From: Gordionus sp. m RMFG-2023
Lineage: Eukaryota; Nematomorpha; Gordioida; Chordodea; Parachordodidae
Direction: 5' to 3'
DNA length: 64,000 nt
NCBI RefSeq assembly: GCF_954871325.1
Contig: NC_088775.1
Coordinates: forward strand, 481,473 to 545,472
In this document: piece after piece, positions 51,190 through 64,000 of the stretch
Layout of the letters: every line of letters starts with the position of its first letter
Numbering within the stretch: position 1 is the stretch's first letter
Notes under the pieces: generated by a model
Told to the model about the DNA's origin: nothing
Seen by the model: only the letters and a program-made list of their open reading frames with translations
The model's database searches: none
Program-made: the position numbers and the translations under genes

Positions 51190-52225
51190 AATCTAAATAA
51201 AAAAAAGGTTTAAGTCCAAGCCCGGACCAAGTCTTTTAAATGTTTTTTTTTTCAAAATTCAAAAAATCATTGATCAGATCTAGATCCCGCTAAAAAATAT
51301 AATGTCAGGTCCGCAAGTGAGGTAGGAGGGGTTAGCTTATTTTTTTTCCCCCAAATGAGTAATAAATAAAATTTTCAGAAATATTTAATAATTTCATAAA
51401 AGTTCAAAATATTTGCCTAACCTCAAAGTGTCTTTAAAAAGTATTTTTCGGGAAAAAGGGCAAATATTTATATAATTGTTTTTCATTTGTTTAACCTATT
51501 TTTTGATTGCACTCGTTTAACCTAATCAAGCTCCGATCAATCGCATAGGGTATAATAGGAATGACACTTTGCCATCTCTTCATCAACTAAGATTTATAAT
51601 AGATGTATGTCTCGTTAAAAATTTTCTCGATTATGATAATCGGTGATTGGTTGAATTATTGGTTATATCGCAATTTGCCTATTAAAAAAGAAATGAATAA
51701 AAACTAATCGTATCATTGGATAGTAATAAGCCAATACATATTTTATATTTTTTTTAAAAAACCAGCCAATCCCTTTAATATAATTTGGCGCTTTTTTAAG
51801 GAATAATAAGTTTAATTTAAAAAAAATAAATAAAAGTCAGATATTTTATCTACCAACGACCCTTGGGGTAAGATGGGCAAATATTCAAATTTATTTGTAT
51901 AAAATATTTTATTTACCAATGATTTAAATTCAATATAAATTTTCTGAAAGTATCATCTCACTCAATAAGGAGAATACATACAAAATGCTTGCCACAATTA
52001 TATTGGTGTTTTTATTCAGGGTAGGCTTATATTCCATTCTTGGTGTTTATACTTTTATAACTTAGAAGGCGGTAGACAATATGCGCATTGCTTCAATTTA
52101 ATTCTGAGCTCCGTATAAACTATCCCTAAACCATTTTTAAAATCACAATGTCGCACTCCTTCGTCGTTAAATTTTTTTTTTAGCATACCCTTTCCAAATT
52201 TAATTGTATTGTTTTTTATTTGGAA
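51190..52225. other. Gene-free AT-rich interval
   Basis: No gene or element recognised between the pentanucleotide array and R copy 11. Confidence 0.5.
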
Positions 52226-52980
<755 letters not shown>

Positions 52981-53126
52981 AAAAACCCCTTTCTTTCCCC
53001 CTTAATTTTATTTACTCAACAATACTATCCGTTGGAACTATGAGGAGACTCTCGTTCAAAGATATATATTGCCTTTCTTTTATCCCAGGTTTCGGAAAAA
53101 TATTGGTGTTGATTTTTTTTTTTTAA

Positions 53127-53335
53127 AACAAAATTTTCACACAAAAAAATTAAATGAATTTTTCAAAAAAAAAATTAATTAATGTTTTGTTTATGTTATT
53201 AAAAAAATAATTTTTTAAACAAAATTTTCACACAACAAAAAATTAAATGAATTTTTAAAAAAAAATTAATTAATGTTTATGTTTTTTAAAAATAAATAAA
53301 TTCACAAACAAGAAAATTAATTAATGTAAAAAAAA
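53127..53335. repeat. Tandem duplication, about 95-bp unit
   Basis: AAACAAAATTTTCACACAA followed by AAATTAAATGAATTTTT and AATTAATTAATGTT occurs twice and partly a third time. Lies in the 3' non-coding part of LTR-D. Confidence 0.8.
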
Positions 53336-53989
53336 AATTACTCTTTACGTATTTAAAACTTCTAAAACACTGACTAATTTACCAATAAAACAATAATCAA
53401 TGCTTGCGTTACGAAACATAACCACATTTTAAATCTATTCATATTGCCTTTTAAAGGTCTTCCAAACATACACGGACCATTACATTATAAACAAGAGAAA
53501 AGGGGGGAGGGGAAATAACTCAAACACGCCACACGTGCTAACCAAAAAAAAACTTTTTAATTTCCTCTTTTACAAATATCTTCCCAGTTACCAATACCAA
53601 TGTTCAACAGCCGTGATTTATCCTATAAGGCTACGAACAAAAATGTACTCACTCACCAAATGAATTACAACTTCTCTATCCCTTTTTTTTTTTACAATAA
53701 TTACATTACCACAATTTCAATCTCTTCTCCTTTTTCATTACCGACAGCCGAAACATTAAACCAGTTTAACTTAACATCACATATACATACGTTACACTTA
53801 AATTTCTCGTAATATTATCGGGATAACCTCTTTATTCAATTTTCTCGCTTTCACATAAATATTTTTATCACCTCTCTAAGATGAGCCCCTCTCCTATTTG
53901 ATCCCTTTAACCTCGCATTCCCACGTACGATACGTTACCCAAATCTTCCTTTATCACATAACTACATTTTATCGGCTCAGAGACAAGTC

Positions 53990-54999
53990 TAATCCTTCGG
54001 GATGAACCTTCATTTTAGTATTTGGCATCTAAGCTACCTCAGGCCTATTCCCGGGGTCGTATATGATCGTTGTGGCGCATAACTGTGCCGCCCATTTCCA
54101 CCTGAACCAAATTCAACTTTGAACCTCTGTTTTTCCCAACAATGTCCTTGGCCCATTTCCTGCCCCTCCCGTCAAACAGACGAGTCCATACTTTTTCTCC
54201 AACTCCAAACCTAATTTTTCGGTCCTCCAGAATTCCCCTCTCGTGACTCTCGGCCCTTAGAAAACTAGGGGAACCCTAGTCCTCCTGCCCAAAAACAATT
54301 CGGTAGGGGTCATTCCCTCCTTATTCCTGGAATTAAGGTAATACAATTGGGCCAAATACGCCCCATCCCTGTGATTGCCGGCCTTCCTTATCCAATTCTT
54401 AACAATCGCTACTATCCTCTCAGCTTTTCCATTAGAGCCGGGATGATATGGTGGAGCAAGAACGTGTTTTGTCTGTGATTCAACACAAAACTATTTAAAA
54501 TCCTCACTGACGAAGGCGGGACCCCCATCAGACACTATCGTGTCGGGAAAACCGAACCTGGCATATAATTCTCTTAATTTTTTAACAACAATTTTTGAGG
54601 TATATCCATGTACTTCTGCATATTCTATCCACTTAGAATACGAATCTACCACTAAAAAATATGTTTTTTTTATCAAGATCAATCAAAGAAATCAATGTGG
54701 ATACGTTCCCAAGGTTTCTTTGATCTGGACCAAACTTGCCCTAATTCTTTACGGGGCATAGGGGCACAGGTATTACACGGAACGCATTTCCTGGTAATCC
54801 GTTCAATATCATTGCCCATACCAGGCCACCATACATATTCCCGAGCCCAAGATTTTATCTTGTCCCGACCTTGATGTCCGGCATGCAATAAATTCATAAT
54901 TCTACTCCGTAATTTATACCGAATTACAGCCCTGTTTCCCCTCATAATACAATCATCAACAATTGACAATTCCTTTTGTATTTTTTTTATAGGAATCAT
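53990..54999 (-). pseudogene. LTR-D integrase
   Basis: Begins with a HHCC zinc domain: HAGHQGRDKIKSWAR, YVWWPGMGNDIERITRKCVP, CNTC. Next PWERIHIDFFD leads, after a frame change near 54680, to FLVVDSYSKWIEYAEVHG (first Asp) and DTIVSDGGPAF (second Asp). Beyond a stop near 54492, other frames give APPYHPGSNGKAERIV with the Glu, LYYLNSRNKEGMTPTELFLG and the C-terminal region down to about 54000. Motif style is close to animal gypsy elements. All three acidic residues remain, but the frame is broken at least twice. Confidence 0.85.
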
Positions 55000-55620
55000 A
55001 TTTGTTTTTCCAAGGCTTTTCTCCTGTTAAACTCAATTTTATCTGACTTAAATCTTTGTCGTTTGCAGTATTGGTTTTTAAATCCTCCCAATTGGTAGGA
55101 CCCCCTTTTAAAATATAAGACAGAGTACGCACTAATGCTTTCTCTCTATTAATACTTATACTATAACTTATTTCCGGATCTGCACAGCCAGAACCTAACC
55201 TTGACAAAATATCAAGCAAATGATTCTCCTTGCCTCGATGATATCTAATCTCTACGTTAAAACTGTCCACTAGTAATAACCAACGCTGCAACCGGCGAGA
55301 TAACATTAACTCCATGTTATCCTTTCGGAATAAGTGAATTAACGGTTTATGGTCAGTAAAAATTACAAATTTTTTACCAATCAAATATTCACGGCATTTT
55401 GTCAAACCGAAAATCACGGCCAAGGCCTCCTGTTCAATCACAGAATATCTCGTTTCTACATCCCGAAAAACTCGCTAGAAAAACAGGATGCGTCTTTCCA
55501 CACCATCAATTAAATGTCATAATGCTCCTCCAACACCTTTACTCGAGGCATCAACCGCCAAAATGATCTCCCAGTCCGTTATTAAACGACACTAAAATTG
55601 GCTCTCTTCCAATCTTTTCC
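54956..55620 (-). pseudogene. LTR-D RNase H
   Basis: The open frame 54956-55441 has EQEALAVIFGLTKCREYL, FVIFTDHKPLIHLF, SRRLQRWLLLVDSFNVEIRY and ENHLLDILSRL, the conserved blocks of gypsy RNase H in order. Upstream of 55441 other frames carry the preceding part (to about 55620), separated by stops. It degrades RNA in the RNA-DNA hybrid in intact relatives. Confidence 0.87.
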
Positions 55621-55859
55621 TTTAAAACTTCGAAAGCCGATTGCTGTTCACTTTTTCCACTCAAAATGAGTTCCCTTCTTCAGTAGTTCACATAACGGCG
55701 CTGCCATCTTGGCGAAATTCTCCGCAAAACGATGATAATAATTTACCGTTCCCGGGAACGACTGTACCTCCGCCTTATTATTCGGCTGCTTCATATTTGT
55801 TATATTTTTCAAATTTTTAATACCATTTATTCGATGCCCTAAATACTCTACCTCCGTTA

Positions 55860-56515
55860 CGCCCAGAACGCTTTTCTCTCTACTGGCTCTCGAGCCCTTG
55901 TCTCTGAATCCTCCTAAAAACTTCCTCCAGGCGCTGGTTGTGCCGCTCCGGTGTCATTGTCGTAATTAGCACATCATCCATATAGTAAAAGACCCCTTCC
56001 ATTCCCTGGAAAACAGACGCCATGGTACGCTGAAAAATGGGAGCCGGTACGCTGAAAAATGGGAGCCGATACGCTCAAACCCAAATGGTAATCTACAAGA
56101 CCCCTTTGGAGTCGTTATCGTCAATAATTTACGGATTTCCTCCCTCAAAGGTAACTGCAAATACGCCGACGAAAAATCCGCCTTGGAAAAATATCTCGCA
56201 CCCTTCAACTGAGCCAAAATCTCCTCAATCCGAGGCAATGGATATTTAACCTCCACAACCCATCGATTTGTGACCCTGAAATCCGCGCTAAGTCTCAATT
56301 TACCATTTGCCTTTTTAACTGGCACTAACGGGGTTGCCCATTCGCTATATCCCACAGGAATAATAATGCCGTCCTTCACCCATCTATCTAATTCCTCATC
56401 GATCTCCTTCCTCCATTCGAAAGGAACTCACCGACAAGCCAAAAAGATCGGTGAAAAACCCTCCCTAAGTTGAACATCAACTTGATAATCATTCAAACAA
56501 CCTAATTTTTCATCA
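55860..56515 (-). pseudogene. LTR-D reverse transcriptase
   Basis: The N-terminal part (about 56515-56380, ending in a stop) gives VPFEWRKEIDEELDRW. The open frame 55966-56379 continues with SEWATPLVPVKKANGKLRLS, YPLPRIEEILAQLKG and FSKADFSSAYLQLPL (first catalytic Asp). A frame change occurs near 56080-56030, where a short segment is also duplicated (TACGCTGAAAAATGGGAGCC). The YMDD box is present at about 55975-55986 but in a different frame. Not functional. Confidence 0.87.
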
Positions 56516-56715
56516 AAAATGATGCCATACTGCCTCACTAGAACAGGAATAGCTTGGTTAACTTTACTCAATTTGCTTCTCATTTATCTCATCATTAAAA
56601 TCCGACTTACTCGATTTCTCCATCATCTCCTCCGAAATTTCACAAATTTTATTACCGGTATTATCCCATTCCCTTCAACATCAGTTATTACACTACCACT
56701 AATATTAAAAATATT

Positions 56716-57135
56716 TCAATAATTATTAGGAGGAACAAGCTTGGTAATCCAATCCCAACCCATAATAGTCTCAACATTTTCCTTTACTACCCATAAATCA
56801 AGAAAAAACATAGTATCGTTAAGATGCACCCCCAACTTACTTTTTCCTAAAACCACAATTTCAGACCCATCAAATTGTGTGACACACATGGACTCCCTCT
56901 CAAGTGTTTCTCCCGGCCAATATTTATAAAAATTTTCGCTAGACATAATCGAAATGCTAGCCCCCGTATCAAATAACATATCTATATTCTTATTGCCAAT
57001 CTTCAAATTAACCTTCGGACACAAACATTGTCCATTTAAGATCTCCGTCACTAAAATATCATACACCTTAGTAGGAGGATCAATGCTCATTCCACCTGAA
57101 ATAACCATTTCATTAGAATTAATATTATCTCCCAA
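56716..57135 (-). pseudogene. LTR-D retropepsin (aspartic protease)
   Basis: 139 open codons. The protease begins near VNLKIGNKNIDMLFDTGASI with an intact DTGA, then VVLGKSKLGVHLN, and ends with ETIMGWDWITKL, the ILG/IMG-x-D/W-x motif of gypsy proteases. It would cut the Gag-Pol polyprotein. The flanks on both sides are broken, so it survives as an isolated open piece. Confidence 0.85.
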
Positions 57136-57439
57136 ATTTAACTAGAGATTTTTTACTGACAACGATATTTCCTTTCACAAGATTTTTGGGACATTTTTCC
57201 CACCGAAAACTCCTGACATCCCCTCTATTCAAATATCGGACAATATTCACAGGATATTGTTCCCATTTGAAACATTAATATTTTTTTTATGAGAATTAAG
57301 GGAAAAACACTCCCTTTCATTTTATCATTACCATTATCAAGTTTACCGTTATCATATTTGTAATTATAACAATTTTCTCGATACCTCGGTCTCCCGACCC
57401 CTATATAATTAACTCTGCCATCATATAGTCACCGCGAAT

Positions 57440-58090
57440 TTTGAGACATTTCATTGCATCGCATGGCCACGTGACCCGGCCCACGACATTTAAAACATAT
57501 TCGAGATTCATTCACCCGAACAACTTTTACACTGCATTTCCAACCTCAGATCCTTTCAATGGAAATCCCTGTTTAAATCTATGTTCTGGAACCACGCAAG
57601 TATCTCTCCTGTGTCCCCTCCAACCACACCGATTGCAAATGATCATTTCCACATCTTTTATTTCCCGACAATTCCTTATTTTCCTCGTAATCATTAAATT
57701 TCTTATTAATATTTCTATCACCGCCCCTAACCGGATTTTTGCTTTCCCTTATCAACGCATTGATGGCTTCTTTCATTTCTTTTATTTCCAGGAGGATCCT
57801 AACTGACCTCTCCCCAACATTTCCAGCCTTGATTCCCCTAAAACTTCTTTTAGATTACTTTCCAAGTCTGCTATTTTCTTCCCATAAATATCCGATACTT
57901 CCAACTGTAATACATGCCTGCCAGTACCGCAGTACCCCTTTTTACCAAATATTTCGCTCATAATCACCAATATATAAATTATTGCCAATATCCCAATTAT
58001 CATTCCCTGCTTAATTAAATCCAATTCATCAAAATTTTTATACAAAACTTTAAGACCCAAATTCTTATATGATGAAACCTTAGCAGCCAC
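57440..58090 (-). pseudogene. LTR-D Gag C-terminal part with two zinc knuckles
   Basis: Frame 57782-58090 (hydrophobic segment near residues 28-46, then acidic) is likely Gag or leader and is not recognised further. Then, with frame changes, come CNRCGWRGHRRDTC (about 57596-57637) and CFKCRGPGHVAMRC (about 57460-57500), two CX2CX4HX4C knuckles that bind RNA in intact elements. The presence of knuckles separates LTR-D from LTR-A, B and C, whose Gags have Asn-rich tracts instead. Confidence 0.75.
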
Positions 58091-58104
58091 ACTATAATCA
58101 TTAT

Positions 58105-58265
58105 CAGAGTTGTTACAAGTATCTAGATCCTGTATCTAGATATAAAAATGTGGTATCTGTATCTGTATCTAGATAGATTTTTGATTAAATAATCTGTATC
58201 TAGATATTACTTTAGACGTTGTATCTGTATCTAGATCCATTTAAAAAGTATCTTTTAACAATCTG
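58105..58265. mobile_element. hAT-type MITE with TATCTGTATCTAGAT repeats
   Basis: 161 bp starting CAGAGTTGTTACAAGTATC and ending GTATCTTTTAACAATCTG, so an inverted pair with hAT-like CAGNG start. Flanks ATCATTAT (58097-58104) and ATCATCAT (58266-58273) are an 8-bp target duplication with one mismatch. The interior is almost wholly short repeats of TATCTGTATCTAGAT. Confidence 0.75.
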
Positions 58266-58834
58266 ATCATCATGATACCTAAAAAAATGAACCATTTGGT
58301 CATGAATCTTTTAATCAATACTAATACTCAATTACAAAAACTTTAAATATTTGTAAGAAAATATTAATACAGCACCTAAAATAAAAACTTCACTAGCAAA
58401 ATCGTGGAATGGTTAGTACAAATGCGCAGTCACAAAAATTTAAGAAAATTATATAATTAAAAATTTTTTTTTTACCTTCTAAACCGAATAACTCCTAGAA
58501 AACGATCCTGGTCACGGCAGCACTATAAAAACCCTTTCTTTCACCCTTAATATTATTTACTCAAATTAAATACTACCCAAAATTGTGTACCTCAAGTTCT
58601 AAAGTTATATCGAAATAGATAAAATTATAAGACGAGAACTTCTTTCTTTATTTAATCAAAAAATACAGTAATCATTTTCGAAAATAAATTTACCAAAATT
58701 TTTTTAAGGAATAATATAATATCCTCTTTCTATGTTATATAAACTATATATTAAAAAAACGTTGACGTGTTATAATATAAAAATATATATCTATAAACTA
58801 TGGTTACATCTAAATTATCATGAAGATAGGACAA

Positions 58835-59865
58835 TAATATAAATAATTTAGTCCACTTGGATAGGTGAATGATCAAGGCAAGTTAGAAAAGGATTTATTA
58901 AAATATTTATAAGTTGCCACTTTTTAACCATTAAGTTATCATCCATTTTGACTTTAGTCATACCTCATTTTTAACATTTATAATAATCAAAATAAAGGAA
59001 TAAAATCGAGAAGCCAAGACGCCATTTTTTTTTATAAAAATTTTTTTTTGATGTCATATGAAATATTTCTAAGAACTAAAACTCAAGCCAAAACATATGT
59101 CGTGTGCAAATCAAGGATTTAACAAGAACCAATCAGAAATTCTTTTTGTATATTTAACTTCCTTACTATCACTTACTCGCTAGAGATATAGGGGCGGTTA
59201 AAGAAGCGGAAAAAAATGGTATATTTTTTTGTGACAAAACGCCACTCAGTATATTTTTCGAATATCTCAACAATAAATTGAGTATGAACGATAATTATTG
59301 TGATAGAAACTCGATTATTACGGAATACCGGAAGTATGAAACCGGAAATGGACATAGAAATCTGTAGTTGCATAGCAGACTGTTTTTATAATTGTGCAAA
59401 ATCGTAGACTGGAGTTGAAAGTGAATCTAGTAGCTATTACCCTTTATATGGCTAAAATTGATCAAATTTAACATAAATATCATCATATTTAAATTTAATG
59501 GATATTGATCTTATATTTATTTATTAAAAAAAAATTATGTATAAATGAAAGGTCCTTATTTAATTATTTAAAAAAATAATTATCTGAGTTGTGGGAGAGG
59601 TAGGGGTAAAGTGGTTTATTTAACACTTTGATTAAATTTTCTCTTGAAATTACGTGGCAAAATAATTCTAAACATACTTGTAACTTAATTTGGCCAAATA
59701 ATTTATTATAATTACATGTAAATCAATCAAAAATTTATAAATATTATGTAAAAAATTTTTAATATATATGTCATAATATTAAATCACCATAAGAATTTGA
59801 ATAAATTTTCATTTTTTATTTTCTCCCAGGGGGAATTAAAAGTATAAAATTTTTATGTTCCCAAA
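58835..59865 (+). repeat. R repeat, copy 11, distal part
   Basis: Resumes after LTR-D: TTTAGTCCACTTGGATAGG, GAATGATCAAGGCAAGTT, the R body (AAGAAGCGGAAAAAAATGG, ATACCGGAAGTATG, AATCGTAGACTGGAG) and the distal end (AAATTACGTGGCAAAATAAT). Confidence 0.85.
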
Positions 59866-60152
59866 ATTTGCTATGAAAAAACATGCTTTAAAGATTGTTA
59901 CGATTCGGTATTTGAATTGTAATATTTTTGTCGAAAGCTTTGTATCAATTTGAAATCGAATACACATAAATCTAACAAAGATGATTTTTCATACTTAGAT
60001 ATTTCAATATAATATAATATGAATGTTGCAAGTTTAGGTCGAGCTGATAAAAGTGCAGTAAAGCACAAACCTGTAGCTAGGAACTTTTACCAGGTGCGGT
60101 GGCAAATATATAACACGCTGTCTTTTTCCCATAATATATTTTCATGTTTTTA

Positions 60153-60167
60153 GGGGGGGGGGGGGGG
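60153..60167. repeat. Poly-G run (15 G)
   Basis: Longest homopolymeric G run in the window, in AT-rich DNA. Confidence 0.95.
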
Positions 60168-60234
60168 TTGATTAAGTTTTTGTATTTCTGTATTGAGTGA
60201 CAACTGTCAATTTTTTTTTCCAGAAAAATAATCT

Positions 60235-60405
60235 TGCCGGGGAATTTTATTTGCCGGGGAAATTATACTCCGTGGATTTTTTTTCTTTCGGGGAATCATT
60301 TTCCAGTTAATTTTATTTCCCGGTATTTCGGGAATTTTATTTTCTAAGGAAGAATATTTTGGGATCTTTTGTTGGGTGAATTATATTCCTAGATTTGTTT
60401 TTGGG
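60235..60405 (+). repeat. TTCCGGGGAA-type motif cluster, copy 2
   Basis: GCCGGGGAATTTTATTTGCC, CGGGGAAATTATACTCCGTG, TTTCGGGGAATCATTTTCC, CGGGAATTTTATTTTC in succession. Matches the cluster at 25986-26225 in order and spacing and leads straight into R copy 12. Confidence 0.72.
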
Positions 60406-60420
60406 AATAAATAAAACTGA

Positions 60421-60870
<450 letters not shown>

Positions 60871-61384
60871 TTATAAGTTTTTCCTATTTCTTTTTTTTTC
60901 CTATATGGAATTCTCTAAATTTTAAATCATTTTTGCAACCAGTGGCTCCCGCGCACTCATCCGCTTCGCGGAAAGCGACTTTCAGACCCTAAAAAAATTA
61001 TATTAATATGTTTATGTTAGTAAATTTACAAAAAAATTAACAGCATTAAAAATTGTACTTACTAATTTTTTTTATAATAATTTCACAAATAAATAAATTT
61101 TGAAATAAATTTTTATAAATGTCATAAAATGAAATAGTTCAAAATTTAGTTATTTTATTTATTTGTATTTTTAAGATTTTTTTGAAGGCAGCTATCCTTA
61201 CAACTTCTTTATCCAATATTCCAATATATCAATCAGAAAGAATATAATAAAAATAATTATTTTTTTTGAAATACATAAAAATCCTTTTTCTTTTCTTTTC
61301 ATCTCTTCTCTTCTCTTCTCTTCTCTTTCTCCTCTCCTCTCCTCTCCTCACCAAACCCTCTACTAAATTTATACTCCTACGATT
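60871..61384. other. AT-rich spacer with a GC-rich patch and CT-rich tract
   Basis: CCCGCGCACTCATCCGCTTC GCGG (split here for length) at about 60949-60972 is unusually GC-rich. An imperfect (TTCTC)n/(CTCCT)n tract lies at 61284-61348. No gene seen. Confidence 0.55.
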
Positions 61385-61490
61385 TGGATAAGAGAATGAT
61401 CGAAGCAAGGATACAAAGGATTTATAATAAAATATTTACGCGTTGTCACTTTTTCACAACTGCATTACCCTGGGAGGCATGGCACCAATG
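61385..61490 (+). repeat. R repeat fragment (GATCAAAG to GGCACC module)
   Basis: GGATAAGAGAATGATCGAAG, GCGTTGTCACTTTTTCACAA and GGCATGGCACCAATG in R order, probably the continuation of copy 12. Confidence 0.75.
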
Positions 61491-63639
61491 TTACATATGT
61501 TTTTTATTTGTATTTTTAATCAATATTTTTAAAATATATTTTCCTTGTTAATACAAATGAAAAAGAAAGAAAGTAAGAAAGAGTGTATGAAAGAAAGAAA
61601 GAAAGAAGGTGTAGGGATTAGCCATGGTTGACTATAGTTTTGATTGAGAAAGATAAGAATATATATAGCCGAATTCGATATAATCGAAGAATATTTAAAG
61701 CAATTTTATAAAAGTTTTATAAGACGATCTCCATAATAACAGCATCAAGAAGTACATCTTCTTATGGTAGTTTTAAATCAATTTGCAATTGCCAAAAAAG
61801 TTGCAACAATAAGAGGTGTCAATGTTTTAAAAATGGCATTAATTGTTCCACAAAATGTCACTTAAATATTATTTGTGTAAATAATAAATAATTGTTCATA
61901 TATTTTAAATTAATTATCGAAATCAATAAAATATGTTGTTGATTATATGGCTTGATAAAATATATTATAATGTAGATGATTTGCTTATAAAGAAGTGCAA
62001 TAATTTATAACTGAAATAAGAAAAATTTATAATGTCATTTTCAAATTTGTGAATCGATGGTTTCAAATATAGCCGAAATTTTGAGATTTAAAAATATTAC
62101 AAATTAGATTAATTTGCTAGCAAATAATTTTATCATTAGGCTACAATGAGTTTATAAATAGCAATGACTATATTTAACCCCTGCTTATAATTGTATTTAA
62201 TAATGAAGTCTAAATGTATTTAACTTTTATTTAATACCCATGTTTATGTTCTGCGTGAATAATAATATTCATTATATCTTAGGATGCCCGCTTAACCTGA
62301 TAAAATAATATAATCAAAAGATTTTTTAATTACTATTTATTAGATACCAATAAAAATTCACTATCTTATGGCCAGTTGAAATATAGTATGTTTAGACTAG
62401 GCCAGAAAATCAACTTTCACCTAAACTCATCTAACTAAAAACTATTATAGATGCTCTAAAATTTTTTAAAGATTAAGAATTGAGCTATACATTGATATTA
62501 ATTTTTGGTTGATATATTACCTTTAAATGTTTTCTCAAGTTAAAGCAACTAGTTTTATTTGATGATAAAACCTCGGCCACATCTTACAGCAAAATTTATA
62601 TATTATGTTAATTTTTTTTATCGAGATTAAAATAATTTGTGAATTAAGGAAAAGGAAATTCCATATCATCATCATTTTCAAGGGATATTCCTTTATCGAT
62701 ATGATCTGTACCAAAATTATTTTCATTTGTCGACAATTAAAATTTTTAATTTTTTGAAAAATATATTTTGCATAATTTTAAATGTAAATTTAATTTTAAA
62801 ATAAAATAAAATTAAAAGATTATGATTTTAGAATTAATTATAAAATTGTTATAATAATTTTTGCTATTTATTTAGTAACGAGCTACCGTTATCTCTCTTT
62901 TTAAAAAAATGTTGCACGCTAAAGATATCAATACTAAAAAAAATAGCTATGGAATATTGTGCTAATATAGAACACCGCATATTATATATTTCAAGTTCAG
63001 GATTGGAACCGAAAAAAAATTTAAAAAATTGTTTTATCATTATTCTCTTTTATTTCTGTAAATTCTATCCAACTAGATATTTTGTTAATATGTTGACCCC
63101 CCCCCCCAGACCAGGTCATACCCATCAAGACCAAGAATGAAGACTTTCAGTCAAACCATATTAAAATTAGCTTTTATTTGATATCCATATCAAAAAAAAT
63201 ATTTTTTATACCCCCACCCCCTAGACCGCCTTATATGGGGCAGAGATTGAACTCCGGTTGAATAGATGTTTTGATTAACTATCGATTGATACCCATATCA
63301 AAAAAATTATTTTTTACACCCCACCCTCTACCCCTACCCCCTAGACCGCCCATTATGGGGCAGAGATTGACCTCCAGTTGAATAGATCTTTTGATTATCT
63401 ATCGATTGATACCCTATACTAGACATATCTTATATCATAAGGCCAAAAAAACAACATTGAAAATTAGAAAACGCAACGAAACTCGTGAAAAACGCTTTAA
63501 AAATAAGATTCCTCTTTATCACGATTAAAACGTGATAATACCGTATAGTTCTTTATCCTTTAAAAAATTGAAATTTTAAAGGGATCCCTTTAAATCCCGT
63601 GAAGATCCCGGTTAGTCATGATCCCTTTAAAAATTACGA
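61491..63639. other. Gene-free AT-rich interval
   Basis: A short imperfect AAAG array (61561-61606), an 11-C run (63097-63107) and a tandem duplication (63181-63416). No coding recognised. Confidence 0.5.
63181..63416. repeat. Tandem duplication, 108-120-bp unit
   Basis: ATAYCCATATCAAAAAAA, CCCCTAGACCGCC, ATGGGGCAGAGATTGA and ATCGATTGATACCC occur twice in order, with a 12-bp C-rich expansion in the second unit and the start of a third. Confidence 0.9.
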
Positions 63640-64000
63640 CATATATGTATAGAACATTCAAATACTTATAAAAATCAATTGAACATAATATAATCTAATA
63701 TTAAATTGACGCCTTCAGAATATAAAAATTTATCATATAACTGAAAAAAATAAACATTTTAATATTATGTTATAAACATATAACTGCAGATGGAAAGAAA
63801 GAAAGAAAGAAATTCAGAGTCATAAATATTTATTAATGGGACTGTGCCTACCACTAAATCTAAGTTACTACCTATACCATGCCTAGCATTGATAAATTTA
63901 AGAAACTCATTATAAACTTTGCCTAAACCATATTAGCCTAACCCTTCTCCTATGTTCCCAATTTGTTTACATTATATTTCATTTCAACAAGAATATTTTC
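63640..64000 (+). repeat. R repeat, copy 13 (cut by window end)
   Basis: Plus-strand R start: AATTGACGCCTTCAGAATA, CATATAACTGCAGATGG, a very short AAAG array (63793-63811), then CAGAGTCATAAATATTTATT to CATTTCAACAAGAATATTTTC. Nearly identical to copy 6 and to the complement of copy 1, but its array has only about five units. Confidence 0.88.

Larger units (their letters stand above)
52981..58834 (-). mobile_element. Degenerate Ty3/gypsy retrotransposon LTR-D
   Basis: Minus-strand element inserted in R copy 11. Domains along the minus strand are Gag with two zinc knuckles (58.1-57.45 kb), protease (57.1-56.7), reverse transcriptase (56.5-55.9), RNase H (55.6-54.95) and integrase (55.0-54.0), the Ty3/gypsy order. 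LTRs are hard to define. A 50-bp similarity (CCTTTCTTTC.CCCTTAAT.. ) links 52984-53030 to 58528-58575, and R resumes near 58835, so highly diverged LTRs are likely. All frames carry stops or shifts. Confidence 0.82.

Noticed and set aside
53600-53812. 70-codon plus-strand frame near the LTR-D end
   Set aside because: Composition-driven open frame in the non-coding end of an opposite-strand retrotransposon.
60949-60975. GC-rich palindromic patch as a regulatory site or rRNA fragment
   Set aside because: Too short and without recognisable context on either side.

Overview
The window is strongly AT-rich eukaryotic DNA with no recognisable host gene in 64 kb. Everything that can be named is a transposable element, a transposon relic or a simple repeat. 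The elements are a Tc1/mariner-IS630 DNA transposon, an RTE-type LINE, four Ty3/gypsy-like LTR elements plus one solo LTR, a hAT-like transposase fragment, Mutator-like and hAT-like MITEs, tRNA-headed SINE-like sequences, and many (AAAG)n/(CTTT)n arrays up to about 335 bp. The RTE and the gypsy element at 54-58 kb look animal (arthropod) like, and a TACTAAC-like branch point precedes the Tc1 transposase. An AT-rich arthropod or other small-genome eukaryote fits, but TE families move between lineages, so the host cannot be named from this sequence alone.

Layout. 0-13 kb: minus-strand copies of one dispersed non-coding repeat, here called R, broken by a gag-protease LTR element (LTR-A, 3919-6774, TSD TTATC) and an apparently intact Tc1/mariner element (6806-8764). 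13-21 kb: a decayed RTE LINE (about 14.8-20.0 kb) split by a short gag-protease LTR element (LTR-C, 15324-17599, TSD GAAAT), with two copies of another repeat on either side. 21-36 kb: a row of plus-strand R copies, one split by a gypsy element with a deleted RT and a fold-back duplication (LTR-B, 27525-31466, TSD GATTT), and one split by a Mutator-like MITE (34716-35043). 36-52 kb: gene-free, decayed DNA with a gag zinc-knuckle relic, a solo LTR, hAT-type and Mutator-like MITEs, a SINE-like element, poly-G runs and long microsatellites. 52-64 kb: an R copy split by a degenerate gypsy element (LTR-D, about 53-58.8 kb), which itself carries a hAT-type MITE, followed by more R copies to the window end.

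How it fits together. R is the oldest layer and serves as the target for most later insertions. LTR-A, LTR-B, LTR-D and a Mutator-like MITE all sit in R, the Tc1 lies between two R pieces, and LTR-C sits in the RTE. Nine R copies carry an AAAG array, or its remnant, at one fixed internal position and in one orientation. R also holds a conserved core (ACGCCATCTTCCGGATTATT), and its AAGATGGCG part recurs in otherwise unrelated repeats here. The landscape resembles a pericentromeric or other gene-poor TE graveyard in which only the Tc1/mariner element looks recently active.
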